Assembly: GCA_029582155.1 (NCBI GenBank)
Contig: CM055896.1
Span: 5,251,598 to 5,315,597 of the forward strand
Length of the DNA: 64,000 bases
Source of the DNA: Panopea generosa
Taxonomy: Eukaryota; Mollusca; Bivalvia; Adapedonta; Hiatellidae
Reading direction: 5' to 3'
In this document: positions 48,240 to 60,974 of the stretch, one piece after another
How the letters are laid out: each line of letters opens with the position of its first letter
How positions within the stretch are numbered: the stretch's first letter is position 1
Position numbers and translations under genes: made by a program
Notes under the pieces: model-generated
Databases searched by the model: none
Told to the model about the DNA's origin: nothing
Seen by the model: the letters and a program-made list of their open reading frames with translations, nothing else

Positions 48240-51190
48240 AACAAACATTGACTATGATATGTTTAAGATAACTTCTTGAAGATATGAAATTAATAGATAA
48301 ACACATACCTCCATGGTTTGAAGTGTATGTTTTGAATTGAGGTAAAAGTAAAAAACAAATGTTGCTCTTCAACTTGGTTTTCTTGTTCATGTGATGTATT
48401 ACTTTGCCAAGTAAATCAAAAATTTCCAAAGACGTTATTCTTTCAATGGTCTAACTGTTAGATCGAATGGTAGAAGAAATTATTTAAGTTTGTTTTAAAA
48501 TAAAGCTTAAACTAGATATATATATATACTCAAACTATTAACTATGTAAATAAGCTGAAACGTAAATCAGACGTATATGCAAAGAGAATAAGAAAATATT
48601 TCAGTGAAAACAAACATCCAAATTGTTTGTTTAATCGAGCGAGCACTGAACTGAGCATATTGAATTCAGTATCAAAAAGTAAAATTCAATTGATATTTCA
48701 TTGAAACCAAAATTCTTGATTTTTGTTTCATATATCATTTAGTTTTAAAAACAATGCTTTTCAGTCTGTTTTTAAGAGTAATTACGGGGTTTATGTTTGT
48801 GTTTTGGTTGCTCCAACTCTTGTGTGAAACGGTATAACATATATAAATTCATTTACAGACCATTTTGATAGCATCTGATATAATCATATTATAAAACATT
48901 TTTAATTTCGTAAATATTTTATAACTTAGACGTGATATCCTTACATTGAAGTATGTTATTTGAGGATATAAATATTAAAGTCAAGGTTTACGGAACTATT
49001 AATTAAATTTTACTTACATTTTACTATACTGTCTTATCCATTGAAATGCTTTCAGTACACTTCATAGTACAGTGTAAATTTATTTAAAATGATCACCGTC
49101 ACAAGGAAGTTTTTAAAACCAAGATAAATGGAGATAGCGTAACATCTGTGGTTGGTCGAGCGCTGATAAATTACCCTATTTGATAAAACTTTGTTGATGA
49201 CTATATATTTAATTTAGATAGTATATATAGGGCGAGCAGATAAAATTGAACTGCAAAAAAGGTAGTTTGTCAATTATTTGCTCTGTCATATACAAAAATG
49301 AAATAAACACGTTTAAACAAATCAAGTACTTCTTTTCGCTTAAGATTGGTTTGATGATGTTTGTCCATCAGCCCGTACGTCCGTCTGTTCGTTATTCAGT
49401 CTGTAAACGGCATCTGCTAATTGGAACGGAATTGAACTTTACACTAGTATTAGCAAGTTGTGCTATTTTTGGATGTGGCCTTTTTGTCAGTTTTTATTGA
49501 TTTCTATTAAGAATAATGGTATTGTTTTTTACCTGTCTACACAAAACATCTCATTTCATAGCTTTGTTTTTTGTTAAACTTACAAATAATGTTACTCTGC
49601 ATAAATTGCCGTTATTAGGATTATATTTGGTGCAAAATACCATTGTTGATTGTCAAAAACATGTATTAAAACTCGCTATAAAATCCAATATTTGAGTTAG
49701 ATCTGAGCTGTGAAATAATGTAAATGATTTAGTATATATTGATCTCAGTTGTATCCGTAAACATCTAGACATTCCCGGGTATAATCTACTAAACAAAAGT
49801 AAGCAGTTAAGCCGATCTTGTCCTACATAGCCCAGTAGTTGTGTAGGGCGATCCGAGTTAAATTCCTGTGAGAAGAATTATGTTTGTTTCGTTCATTTCC
49901 ATAGCAGCACTGTTTTTTTCGTTCAGTGCCCCATAAACAGTTTCTCAAATAAAAAAATCGGTTCCAACAGAACGAAAAACGTCTATATATGAATCGATAT
50001 ATTTGGTCATATATAGCGATCGTTCTTATACCGATGGATGACGGAATTGGCCGAGTATATATGATTAAATCGGAATTTAACGATACTGTCTGTCAGCGAA
50101 GCAGCTAATTTGCATCCAGTAGATATAAATTTAATACATGATTATTATTGTATAAGAGAGGTAGTGGCAGTTATAAATCCACAAAAGGCGATAACCATTG
50201 ACGATAATGTTTGTCATTCATAAATTTATAAAATTTATAAAAGAAACATCTTAATATGTTAGTGTTTTTGCCGATTTAAGGGAAATTTTAATTGTAGACG
50301 TTAGTCAAATCTTGAATCCAGATTATAACTATTAATGGTCCCTACATATTCCGAGGTGGGAGACTCATGGTGATAGAACAAAGTGTATGGTCAATCATCA
50401 CAAAGAAGACAACGACATTAGAGCTTTTTATAACAACTAAAGAAATCCATAAAGAAACACATCATATATGTTAAATTATACATATTTTATTATTATTCTA
50501 TCATTAATAGTATGGCAACAACCAAGACATACAGGAATGTGAGAAGGTCACATAAGCAGAACAAAGCATGTTATATACAAAATTGTTAGTCCAAGTCTGA
50601 GGTATAGGGAAAAAATGAGTTTATTGAATAATGTAATATAATTTTTTTACTACACGTCCATTTAGAGTGTTTATTTAGCTATCAAAGGAAACGTTGTTTG
50701 GTCACGTTTACATCTGTAGCTATTCCTGAACATAGAAACGAAATTATTTCATACACTTACCGGATAAACAAAAAAAACAGATAAACTTATTTATGGTGTT
50801 TTTATCATGTCTAACAAGGAAGTTACAGTATCCAGTATGACAACATAAAATTTTACTTTTAATGAGGGTTTAATTTCGTATTTCACGACATGACAGTTTA
50901 TACACGGTTATCAAATTTACAGATGGAAGACGACCTGAGAATGACTCTTAATAGATGCATACCGGAAGAATATGACGAGCTTGATCACATAATGTTCTTG
51001 GACAGAGCTGGACTCACAAGCTCTGCCATGAGGGGTTAAGAGGTCATTAGGTGACATCACCTTGTCCAAATCGGACACGGAGGGCCGTTCAATAATTTAC
51101 ACTTTTATATATGTATTACGCTGAATTGTACCCTTATTTCAGAATAGTATGCAATGTACTCGTATACTCGACAAACTTAGTTTTTTATCC
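48240..51190. other. Intergenic, no gene recognised
   Basis: AT-rich with scattered homopolymers and a (TA)n run near 48517. A frame at 49246-49500 (84 codons) shows no domain and no splice borders; I treat it as chance. Confidence 0.45.
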
Positions 51191-51194
51191 GCCG

Positions 51195-51610
51195 GGTCTG
51201 GTTAGCTCAGCCGGTAGGTTTCTGATTTTCAATTTAGGGATTGTCTTTAATGTTCCTAGTGTTAAAACTACAATGGTATACACAATTGTAAACTAATGAT
51301 TCGTTTTCCCATCCTGAGTCTCATTGTACGTTGGCCGTAATGCGCCTAGCTTACGGAGTGAATTGCCCTGACGTGACGGTTTACAAATATATCTAAGGCA
51401 ACATTTTTCGTGATGATTAATAAACGGCATTCCGTCTGATTTTCATTCTTCTCTCACCACTGATTCAACTGGGAAAGTCCTCACTTACTTGCAGATACGG
51501 GTATATTAGAGTACTGATTAGTTTCCCAAGATTTCAGAAAATAGTGATGGTTAAGTTGACAAACCGTCTGTTACCAATCGCTGGCATAAGAATGACACTA
51601 AACATTTACA
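51195..51610 (+). mobile_element. tRNA-derived SINE, diverged and interrupted
   Basis: The head GGTCTGGTTAGCTCAGCCGG (A box) is followed after about 165 unrelated bases by the body GATGATTAATAAACGGCATT, CTCACCACTGATTCAACTGGGAAAG and CTGGCATAAGAATGACACTAAA, matching the SINE at 51782. Confidence 0.75.
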
Positions 51611-51781
51611 CAAATCTTTGTTATCTTATCTTGATTTATATGTTTTGAAATCTTATTTCTGCCTCAGGATATGATTTTGACGCATTAATGCACAATTTGA
51701 CACATTTTGTAACTTTTGGCTAATGCTAACAGACATAAATTATATATTATACTTGCAATACTTGTATTTGATACAAAGCCA

Positions 51782-52058
51782 GGCCCGATTAGCTCAGTCG
51801 GTTACACGTCTGACTATCGATCCAGGGGTCGTGAGTTCAAATCCCCCGCCCGGCTACAGTCTCCATGATGATTGATATACGACATTGTGTCTCATTATCA
51901 TTTGTCCCTCACCACTGATTCAAGTGGGAAAGTTATCAGTTACTTGCGGAGATGGGGTGTGCTCGAGTACTGGTTAATCCCAGGAAACAGTGGTTTGGTT
52001 AACTGATCGTCTGTTAGCCTTCGATGGCATAATAATGACGCTAAATAATTTATCAATC
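51782..52058 (+). mobile_element. tRNA-derived SINE, best preserved copy
   Basis: The head GGCCCGATTAGCTCAGTCGG and GAGTTCAAATCCCCC give A and B boxes, but the T-stem does not pair, so it is not a tRNA gene. The body contains CTCACCACTGATTCAAGTGG, CTCGAGTACTGGTTAA and GCATAATAATGACGCTAAAT, with a TCAATCAA tail. At least three copies lie within 4 kb (also 48038 minus and 51195 plus). Confidence 0.85.
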
Positions 52059-52204
52059 AATATTTGATATAGTTATGAAACATATCGTTGATACAGTTAT
52101 GAAACATATCGTAGAACTAAATTTTGTCTAAAACAAGTCAATACTAAACAAAAATATCCTTAAAAGTAAAGCAAGTACTGCTGAAGGTTTATCTTTTATT
52201 TTCC

Positions 52205-52495
52205 CTTTTTAATTATGCAGTAGTGGTATATAGGTAGAGCATCTGTCTCGCATGTGGAAGGTCGTGAGTTTGCTCCCCGTCGGGTGATACCAAAGCTCAG
52301 ATTTAGAAGATATGGTAAGGTCTGGTCGGCCAAGTGTCCGTATAATGTGACTGGGTGGAGTATCGTACCATGTGAATACGGTATGATGCTTCAGTCTGGC
52401 AGCGCTCCAAATACTGTCACAAACAAACACCGTCGCGATATAGCTGAACAATTGTTAAAAACGACGCTTAACACCATACAAACACACCATTATGG
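52205..52495 (+). mobile_element. tRNA-derived SINE, second family
   Basis: The head GTGGTATATAGGTAGAGCAT, GGTCGTGAGTTTGCTCCCCG is followed by a body with TGACTGGGTGGAGT, GTATGATGCTTCAGTCTGGC and a 3' part CGATATAGCTGAACAATTGT, AAAACGACGCTTAACACC. This body type is widespread in molluscs (Meta/Core-like SINEs, from memory of the class). Open frames on both strands here are repeat artefacts. Confidence 0.75.
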
Positions 52496-52499
52496 GTCG

Positions 52500-53305
52500 A
52501 CAGGAAGGACTGGGAACTCAATGGTGGCAAATTGTTTCTCAAACTCATAACCGATGGAGGAGTTATATTTTCCCGATCTCCAGGATTGGAGAACCTTTAA
52601 TTATATCCTTTGATTGCTTCTTCTCCGATTGAAAATATATATTTTTTTAAAGGAACATAAAACGCAGACGTGACGATGTAGTCATACCTGTCATCTTACA
52701 CTTGGCAATCTGCGCATTTTAAAACAATGTGAACACCGTTGAGATAAATAAATACTTCAGATTGCGTTCATATCTAAATATGTGTGTAGTCTATATAAAT
52801 AACATTGGTCTGATCAAGTTTTTAACTTAGAGTTAAGTAGGTGTGTGATAACAAAAATATACAATCGATTTTATATCGAAACACAGAGTAGTGAATAATG
52901 CAATTACATGTCAAAGATAAAAAAAAAACAATACAATGACGTATAAAACATATCGATGTCATTGTTGTACATTGTTCATTGTTCGGGTTCTACACACGAT
53001 AATGGTAATATACTTGTAGTATATGGGGTATATAATTTATATGTTGTTTTTGACTGTGCTGCAAAGTCGGTTTCTAGAAATGTGTCTGTTTTGGTATCTA
53101 GCACATCACTTTTTAATAAACACACCGCTGCTTTCCACAATTATCCTTTTCCCATTCATGTTGTTTAAAAAGGGCTAAAAACGCGCTTTTAAAGTATATA
53201 TAATTAAACTAATTTAGGGTGAAGATAGAACATATTTTCAATTTTAAAAGTCATGTTACAAACGAGTGTGCTACAAACTTCTGTTAGAATCGTATGTACA
53301 ATAAA
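52500..53305. other. Intergenic, no gene recognised
   Basis: AT-rich sequence. The 70-codon frame at 52956-53168 has no recognisable features. Confidence 0.4.
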
Positions 53306-53731
53306 GTAGGTAGGTAGGTAGGTAGGTAGGTAGGTATGTAGGCAGGTAGGTAGGTAGGTAGGTGGTAGGTAGGTAGGTAGGCAGGCAGGCAGGTAGGGTA
53401 GGGTAGGGTAGGGTAGGGTAGGGTAGGGTAGGGTAGGGTAGGGGAGGGGAGGGGAGGGGAGGGGAGGGGAGGGTAGGGTAAGGTAGGTAGGTAGGTAGGT
53501 AGGATAAAGTTTGTGAGTAGGTAGGTAGGTAGGTAGGTAGGTAGGGTAGATTATGTAGGTAGATAGGTAGGGTAGAGTATGTAGGTAGGTAGGGTAGGGT
53601 AGGGTAGGGTAGGGTAGGGTAGGGTAGGTAGGTAGGTAGGTAGGTAGGTAGGTAGGTAGGTAGGTAGGATAGAGTATGTATATAAGTCGGTCGGTCGGTC
53701 GGTCGGTCGGTCGGGTAGGGTAGGGTAGGGT

Positions 53732-53766
<35 letters not shown>

Positions 53767-53822
53767 CAAGTAGGTTAGGGTAAGTAGGTAGGTAGGTAGG
53801 TAGGTAGGTAGGTAGGGTAGAG
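53306..53822 (+). repeat. Compound G-rich simple repeat (GGTA/GGGTA/GGGGA/GGTC/GGCA)
   Basis: Blocks in order: (GGTA)n, (GGCA)3, (GGGTA)n, (GGGGA)6, (GGTA)n with breaks, (GGGTA)7, (GGTA)n, (GGTC)6, (GGGTA)4, (GGCA)n, (GGTA)n. All G runs are on the plus strand, so strong strand asymmetry persists over 0.5 kb. The (GGGGA) and (GGGTA) blocks meet the G-quadruplex pattern. Confidence 0.95.
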
Positions 53823-54042
53823 TATGAATATGTTCGAGCGTTAAAATTCCTTCTCCGTGCAGCTAATCATGGATGCGATATGATGACGATTGAATAATAT
53901 ATAAGTATCGGTTAATTAACAGTTATATCACTATTTACGTTCAAACACCAAACATTAATTTACAGATATACACGGAATATTCATAAGTGCAATGTAGATA
54001 AAAACGCAAAATACCAAGATGACCATGTGTCTCCCATATCGC

Positions 54043-54044
<2 letters not shown>

Positions 54045-54081
<37 letters not shown>
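54045..54081. repeat. (AAT)n microsatellite
   Basis: Twelve AAT units followed by TTTATTTTATTAACG. The arrangement resembles the 3' end of a minus-strand LINE, but no RT follows. Confidence 0.9.
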
Positions 54082-54082
<1 letters not shown>

Positions 54083-55855
54083 TTATTTTATTAACGTGTC
54101 ACATGTTATAAAACAATAAAGAGTATACATATTTAAAAACATGATGAGTTATAACATTCTGCCAGTAATGACTTATGAGACACACATAATAACATACATA
54201 TGAATATTTACAAATAAAGCTAAAGGTTTATAATATGTGAAATGCATTAAAAATGTTAAAACTTAAATAAGAGTAACTTCTAATAATTAAGAAACACTAA
54301 AATATATATAAAATAAAAAGATAAAATAAAAAAAAAATAAAATTAATGAAACATTTTTCTTCTACAAAACATTTGTGAAGAAGAGATAGTAGGACCCAGA
54401 TGACTTTTGAAAACAATGTGGTAGCAATTAGTCGTAACGAGTAATTGCTCCTTTTCCCACAGTGTTTTCTACTTTGTCCGAAATTTCGGCGAAACTGACA
54501 ATTGTCTGTCATGTTGAAAATACCCATTTTGATAATTTCTTGAAATATTTTCACAAAAAATGTAGGAATAGTGAGTTTTTTTATGAAAAAGAAAGAAAAA
54601 ATAGGAGTCCAAAAAGTACTAAGGAAAAGTTGGACCGCCTAAAAGCCTGTATTCAACTTTATTTTAATCCTCATTAATATTTTTTAGACAAACAAAAAAA
54701 TAAAAGATCTTTGCACGTTCTAAAAAGATCAATATTTAATAAGATAACAGCCTATGGGTGCTAGCCACCCGTCAACAAAATGTTACTTAATGGATGTATG
54801 TTTCACATTGTACTGAGTCCGACTCAATGAATATCTGAATGCTATTTCAAATTGAAACCAATGCGTTAATCTAAAGTGATTGCAATATATTATCTAATAT
54901 TTAGATATATAATGGTTAGCATGCATATACATTACTTAAAATAGATCTACGTTTCACATCGTGTAATTCCGGCTCAAGGGATTTGAATTTGTGTTAATCC
55001 GAAATTATTGCAGAAACATTGTCTACTGTCTCAACAAAGCTTGTGGGCGCATTTCTGCCTGATTAAAGATTAGCTCCTGATTTGTTTTGTTTGCATTTTT
55101 TTGGCGTGATGGTAGTGAACTGTAATACAAACATTTGTGTTCGTGTAATATAGGTATTGTTGCTGATGTTTGATTTGTTCTTTGTTTTTGTTTAATATGT
55201 ATCATTTTGTTAAATGGAAAAACTCTATACAATATAATTATTCAATTTAATGTCTTGAAATAAGTGTTGCTCATTTTATGTAAAGAAACGGAATTGTAAA
55301 CAATATGTCATGTACTAACTACAAAGGGTAGTACTTTAATGAATCCATAATTGTTAGCGTTAAAACAATAATCTCATAGTTATATATTATATATTTTGTA
55401 AGCTTTGGTTTGCTGTGCCTTATCCCGTGATAAATTACAATCATTATATATCCATTGATACAAAATTATAACGCTACGTAAAGCACAATAAGGCGATCCG
55501 AAAATGTTTTGTTTAGCAGATTCACTCACATATTCTCATTTACTTAGGTTTTTTCTTTAATGACGGAATGCATCGAAATGTATATTCTTTAGTATATTGT
55601 ATTTTGTACCTCTCATAAATAAAGCACATGCTATTATCTATATAACGCATCATTCACACATTTTTATCTCTTAAATCAATTAATCTTACTTATTGCATGC
55701 TAAGACATTATCACTCTCTAATTGTTGAAATTTGTGTTACGTTCATTGTTACTGTTTATATACTGTATATTATATTGATCAGTATGTGCAATTGTGTGAA
55801 ATTATTATAATTGTTTAGATCACTCATTTGAGAATGACGTTTGTTTAGCACACAG
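54082..55855. other. Intergenic, no gene recognised
   Basis: AT-rich. Overlapping opposite frames at 54297-54677 show no known domain. The last part, near 55800-55860, probably belongs to the 5' side of the following LINE. Confidence 0.4.
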
Positions 55856-56460
55856 GTACTTTAACATCCACATGGACAATATGTCAGATTGCTACACCAA
55901 ACAATTCCAGCAGTGTTTGAAATCCTATGGACTGGTACAACATGTCAATGCTTCAACTCACTCTGGTGGTCACATTCTTGATCTGATTATCACAAAGTTA
56001 CAAGACAAACGTGTGAATGTCTCAGAACCTGTGTCAGACTATTACATCTCTGACCACTGCTGTGTCAGTTGTAATGTTGAACAATGTCGTCCTCCTCTGG
56101 TCAGGAAAGAAATCAAATCTCGCAATTGGAAATCGGTATCCAGCGACGTCTTACATACAGATTTCGGAGAATTAAACAACATTGTAGCGAACTCGTCCAA
56201 TGTCAATGATCTCGTGTCTGAATTTACAAGAATGACGTCAGACATTGTCCAGAAACATACCCCTCTGAAGGAAAGAACTATTCTCTGTAGACCAACCATT
56301 CCATGGTACTCGGGGTACCTAAAACAGCTGAAACAGTACAAACGATCAATAGAGAAAATCTTTATGAATGACAAATCTGACCTGTCAAAGAAAGTCTATA
56401 GAGGTGTAAGAAACATATATAGTGCTGAACTTTCTAGGGCCAAAGATGAGTACTATCAGA

Positions 56461-57695
56461 CCAAGATTGGAGAAGCAGAAGGAAATATCAAGAAGCTGTA
56501 TGCTGTAACATCAGATTTACTGGGAAGGTCGAAGGATAAACCGCTCCCATTACACACAAGTGCAGTATCTTTGGCAAATGACTTCCAACGATACTTTGCC
56601 AATAAAACAATCAAGTTGAGAAATGATCTTGACAATATACCAATTGAAACACCCAGCAATTGTGGTTCTTCCTACTCGAATCCACCTGTTAACACAATGT
56701 CATTTACTGCGTTCAAACCACTCTCCGAAAATGATATTTTGAAACTTGTATATGCATCAAAATCGACAACATGTGAACTTGATGTGATTCCAACTTCAAA
56801 ATTAAAGGAGCATTTTTCACAACTTGCTCCCGTTGTGACAGAAATTGTAAATCGATCACTACTATCTGGTGTATTCCCTGAGGAGTGGAAAAGTGCCTTG
56901 TTAAACCTTTGTTGAAGAAGAAAGGTCTCCCGCTGGAACTGCAAAACTATCGTCCGGTATCAAATTTAACATTCCTCTCCAAAATTCTTGAAAAAGCTGC
57001 ATTAAATCAAATCAATATGCATATTGAAACTAACAATCTCCTCCCAGCTTATCAAAGTGCCTATAGAAAATACCACGGGGTTGAAACGGCAATGGTCAAA
57101 ATGTATAATGATCTTTTAGAAACCATAGATAAAAATCAAGTTACAATCGTGGTCATGATCGACTTGAGTGCAGCGTTCGATATCATCGATATCCCAATAC
57201 TGACTCAAATCCTTCAAGATGAATTCGGTATTCATAGCACTCCGTTGAAATGGATCGAATCTTATCTTACGAACAGAACTATGAAAGTCTAAGTCGAACA
57301 GTCAGCATCTGACACTGAACTAGTGAGGTTCGGTGTTCCGCAGGGTTCTTGTGCTGGACCGGTGATCTTCACCCTGTATATATTGGCTCTCAATCGAGTT
57401 GTGCAGAAATATCCAGCCGATCTTCATGGATATGCGGATGATCACAAGATTGCATTAAAAATTCAATCGGGAAATGCTCAAAACGAGACAACTGTTCTTC
57501 AACAACTTAACAGTTGCCTCAATGAAATCATACAATGGATGACAACCTTCAAACTGAAAATAAATCAGTCTAAAACTGAAATAATTATATATGGATCCAG
57601 ACAACAGTTAGCGAAATTGAACATCACAAGTGTAAACGTTGGTGGGTGTGACGTAAAATGTGTTGATCATGTCAGAGATCTGGGTGAAATCATGA
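56461..57695 (+). repeat. First copy of the 1.23 kb duplication inside the LINE
   Basis: Starts CCAAGATTGGAGAAGCAG and ends at GAAATCATGA before the second CCAAGATTGG at 57696. It carries the frameshift near 56905 and the stop at 57290-57292. Confidence 0.95.
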
Positions 57696-58926
57696 CCAAG
57701 ATTGGAGAAGCAGAAGGAAATATCAAGAAGCTTTATGCTGTAACATCAGAGTTACTGGTCGAAGGATAAACCGCTCCCATTACACACAAGTGCATTATCT
57801 TTGGCAAATGACTTCCAACGATACTTTGCCAATAAAACAATCAAGTTGAGAAATGATCTTGACAATATACCAATTGAAACACCCAGCAATTGTGGTTCTT
57901 CCTACTCGAATCCACCTGTTAACACAATGTCATTTACTGCGTTCAAACCACTCTCCGAAAATGATATTTTGAAACTTGTATATGCATCAAAATCGACAAC
58001 ATGTGAACTTGATGTGATTCCAACTTCAAAATTAAAGGAGCATTTTTCACAACTTGCTCCCGTTGTGACAGAAATTGTAAATCGATCACTACTATCTGGT
58101 GTATTCCCTGAGGAGTGGAAAAGTGCCTTGTTAAACCTTTGTTGAAGAAGAAAGGTCTCCCGCTGGAACTGCAAAACTATCGTCCGGTATCAAATTTAAC
58201 ATTCCTCTCCAAAATTCTTGAAAAAGCTGCATTAAATCAAATCAATATGCATATTGAAACTAACAATCTCCTCCCAGCTTATCAAAGTGCCTATAGAAAA
58301 TACCACGGGGTTGAAACGGCAATGGTCAAAATGTATAATGATCTTTTAGAAACCATAGATAAAAATCAAGTTACAATCGTGGTCATGATCGACTTGAGTG
58401 CAGCGTTCGATATCATCGATATCCCAATACTGACTCGAATCCTTCAAGATGAATTCGGTATTCATAGCACTCCGTTGAAATGGATCGAATCTTATCTTAC
58501 GAACAGAACTATGAAAGTCTAAGTCGAACAGTCAGCATCTGACACTGAACTAGTGAGGTTCGGTGTTCCGCAGGGTTCTTGTGCTGGACCGGTGATCTTC
58601 ACCCTGTATATATCGGCTCTCAATCGAGTTGTGCAGAAATATCCAGCCGATCTTCATGGATATGCGGATGATCACAAGATTGCATTAAAAATTCAATCGG
58701 GAAATGCTCAAAACGAGACAACTGTTCTTCAACAACTTAACAGTTGCCTCAATGAAATCATACAATGGATGACAACCTTCAAACTGAAAATAAATCAGTC
58801 TAAAACTGAAATAATTATATACGGATCCAGACAACAGTAAGCGAAATTGAACATCACAAGTGTAAACGTTGGTGGGTGTGGCGTAAAATGTGTTGATCAT
58901 GTCAGAGATCTGGGTGAAATCATGAC
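57696..58926 (+). repeat. Second copy of the 1.23 kb duplication inside the LINE
   Basis: Nearly identical to 56461-57695, with a 5 bp deletion near 57758 (CTGGTCGAAGG for CTGGGAAGGTCGAAGG) and a TAA in place of TTA near 58839 (GACAACAGTAAGCG). It ends where GAAATCATGACCA continues as ATACACTCAAC into the rest of the element. The joint shows a short GACCA overlap. Confidence 0.95.
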
Positions 58927-59562
58927 CAATACACTCAACTTTGACCATCACATCCAAAAAAAGTGTCGGATAGCTCATGTGCAGTTCGAAATCTTCGCGC
59001 TATACGTAAACATCTCACACAAAAGTCAACTGAATCATTAGTGCATGGATTGGTTCATTCCCACATTGACTTCTGCAACGGTTTATTTACTGAAATTCCA
59101 GCCTATCAAATCAACAAACTACAGCGAGTCCAAAATCATGCCGCCAGAGTTGTCATGAATGCTTCCTATGATCAACCAAGTGCGCAACTACTAAAAGAAT
59201 TACACTGGCTTCCAGTTAAAGCTTGAGTCATGTTCAAAGTCTTAGTAATGGTTTTCCGTGTCATCAATGGTACAGCTGCAGTATTCCTGAGGGAAATGTT
59301 TGTACCTACTCGACTACGGTACAGACTACGATCACAAGGTGACATTAACTTTAACATACATATACGGCGAACAAAACTAGCAGACAGATCAATGGCCGTT
59401 GTTGGTCCCAAATGGTGGAATAATCTACCGAGTTATCTTAAAAACATTCAATCTGAATCCAGTTTTAGATCAAAACTGAAAACACATTTGTATAGTCAGT
59501 TTCATGAACAATGAGTGTGCTCTGGTTAAATACAAAGTACCTGTAGCAATATAAAACAGTAT

Positions 59563-59565
<3 letters not shown>

Positions 59566-59614
<49 letters not shown>
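59566..59614. repeat. (TA)n microsatellite
   Basis: About 49 bp of pure AT/TA alternation in the LINE 3' region. Confidence 0.95.
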
Positions 59615-59618
<4 letters not shown>

Positions 59619-59989
59619 GTCTAAATCTAAGTTCTAGAATCATGTTAATATATTGAATGTATATGTTTTAAATCTGTGTTATGTAATTGTGAAGCGCAAT
59701 AGAATATTTTATATTTTTTTGCGCTATATAAATGTCATGTATTTGTATTTGTATAGGTAACAGGTTTAACCCCACCACCCGACCTTATAGAGATTAATAT
59801 TTATCTTGTGAACCTGGTGACTTTCATTTACATTAACCTTGATGTTGATCATTAGGTCTCATTTTTTTACTGGTCCAGGATTAATATTGATTAAATTGAT
59901 AAGTGCTAGTTTATTAAATTGATAAACGGCCACTTATACCTGAGTAGTATATATCGCATTTTCCGTTGAATGATTAGGATTCATATTAT

Positions 59990-60190
59990 TTATTTTTTTA
60001 CATCGATTGTGAAACAAGTTCTTACACCTTAGACACATCACGCTCAGTCTTACTGGATACAGACAGTGCTAAACATATGCAGATAAAATGTTTTGCTCAC
60101 GGACACCACACGTACATGTAGCCGTTGCAGGAGGATCGAACCCACAAATCACCGATGTTGAATGATCACTTGGCCACGAGTTCCACTATG
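59990..60190 (-). mobile_element. tRNA-derived SINE
   Basis: On the minus strand: GGAACTCGTGGCCAAGTGAT (A box) and GGTTCGATCCTCCTGCAACG (B box) give a class II tRNA-like head, then a body with GATGTGTCTAAGGTGTAAGAA. The 3' end is not clearly defined. Confidence 0.6.
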
Positions 60191-60689
60191 ATTTCTAATA
60201 GGACGCCTTAAAGCAGAACAAAACGCTTAGTGAGTGAAAACATTTAACTATGGCAAGTAACGTTTCACGAAATGTGTTGTAGTAGCCGCATAAAACTCTA
60301 CGGGGTATGTAAAAGAACATAGCGTTTCATATTATACAACTATCTGCATTTTCGTTGTCAAAAGTTAAAACTATTTATCCAAGGAAAATGAGTGTTGACC
60401 CAAAGCATTGAACTTTTTACAGAGACGAAATTCTCTGCTTTGTGTTTAAAAACACATAGTGTCCAATTGGAATTCTTACCTTCCAACTTGCTTTAGTTTC
60501 CAAAGGAAAATTACTATTTCTAACGGGTCAACACAAGTTACAAATTGGAATATAAAGGGTCCAGTTGGAAGATTCTATATTCATAGATCAAGTTTCGAAT
60601 TGGGAATAAAAAGTCCAACTGGAAGATTCTGTTTATGGATCAAATAAGTAAGTAAATAGTATAATGTATAATGCGTGTGGACTTGTGCA

Positions 60690-60900
60690 GGCGTGCGTTT
60701 GTGTGTGCGTGTAAAGTAGGTGTGTGTATGTGTCAGCGCAAGCTGGCATGCATGAGCTCGTGCGTTTGTTTGTGAGTGCAGAGTAGGTGCTTGTGTGATT
60801 GTGTTTGTGTATTCGTCTCTGTGTGTGCGTGTGCGTGTGCGTGTGTGTGTTTGTATATGCAGCGTTAGCGTAGATGCATGTGCATGCATATGTGTGTAAT
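60690..60900. repeat. (TG)n-rich degenerate dinucleotide tract
   Basis: GTGTGTGCGTG phrases interrupted by short unique pieces. The complementary histidine/threonine-rich frames are artefacts of the repeat. Confidence 0.85.
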
Positions 60901-60974
60901 GAAGTAGTAGTGACAGTCGCAAAAAAAACCCAGAAACATTCGATCATGTATTAATATGTGAGTGTGCATGTAGT

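Larger units (their letters stand above)
55860..59755 (+). mobile_element. CR1/L2-group LINE with internal tandem duplication, inactive
   Basis: 5'-truncated. 55872-56915 is one open frame: the end of the endonuclease (THSGGHILDLIITKL, SDHCCVSCN), a linker and the RT start (GVFPEEWKSALL). It is then frameshifted into NYRPVSNLTFLSKILEKAAL and VTIVVMIDLSAAFDIIDIPI, a stop after TNRTMKV, then FGVPQGSCAGPVIFTLYI and LHGYADDHKIALK (catalytic YADD). A second copy of most of this follows, then the C-terminus (KLQRVQNHAARVV; VVGPKWWNNLPSYLKNI) ending at 59514. The 3' end has GCGCTATATAAATGTC and a TATTTG repeat, typical of this group. It is much better preserved than the other LINEs in the window. 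Confidence 0.9.

Noticed and set aside
51782..51856. Possible functional tRNA gene
   Set aside because: A and B boxes are present but the T-stem and acceptor do not pair properly, and a SINE body follows; several diverged copies lie nearby.
52209..52550. 80- and 98-codon frames on both strands
   Set aside because: They coincide with the second-family SINE; such frames are commonly mispredicted as genes.
53306..53822. Interstitial telomere sequence
   Set aside because: Motifs are GGTA, GGGTA, GGGGA, GGTC and GGCA in blocks; the TTAGGG repeat of molluscs is not present.
54297..54677. Overlapping 85- and 71-codon frames on opposite strands
   Set aside because: No domain, AT-biased composition, no splice borders; likely chance or decayed repeat.
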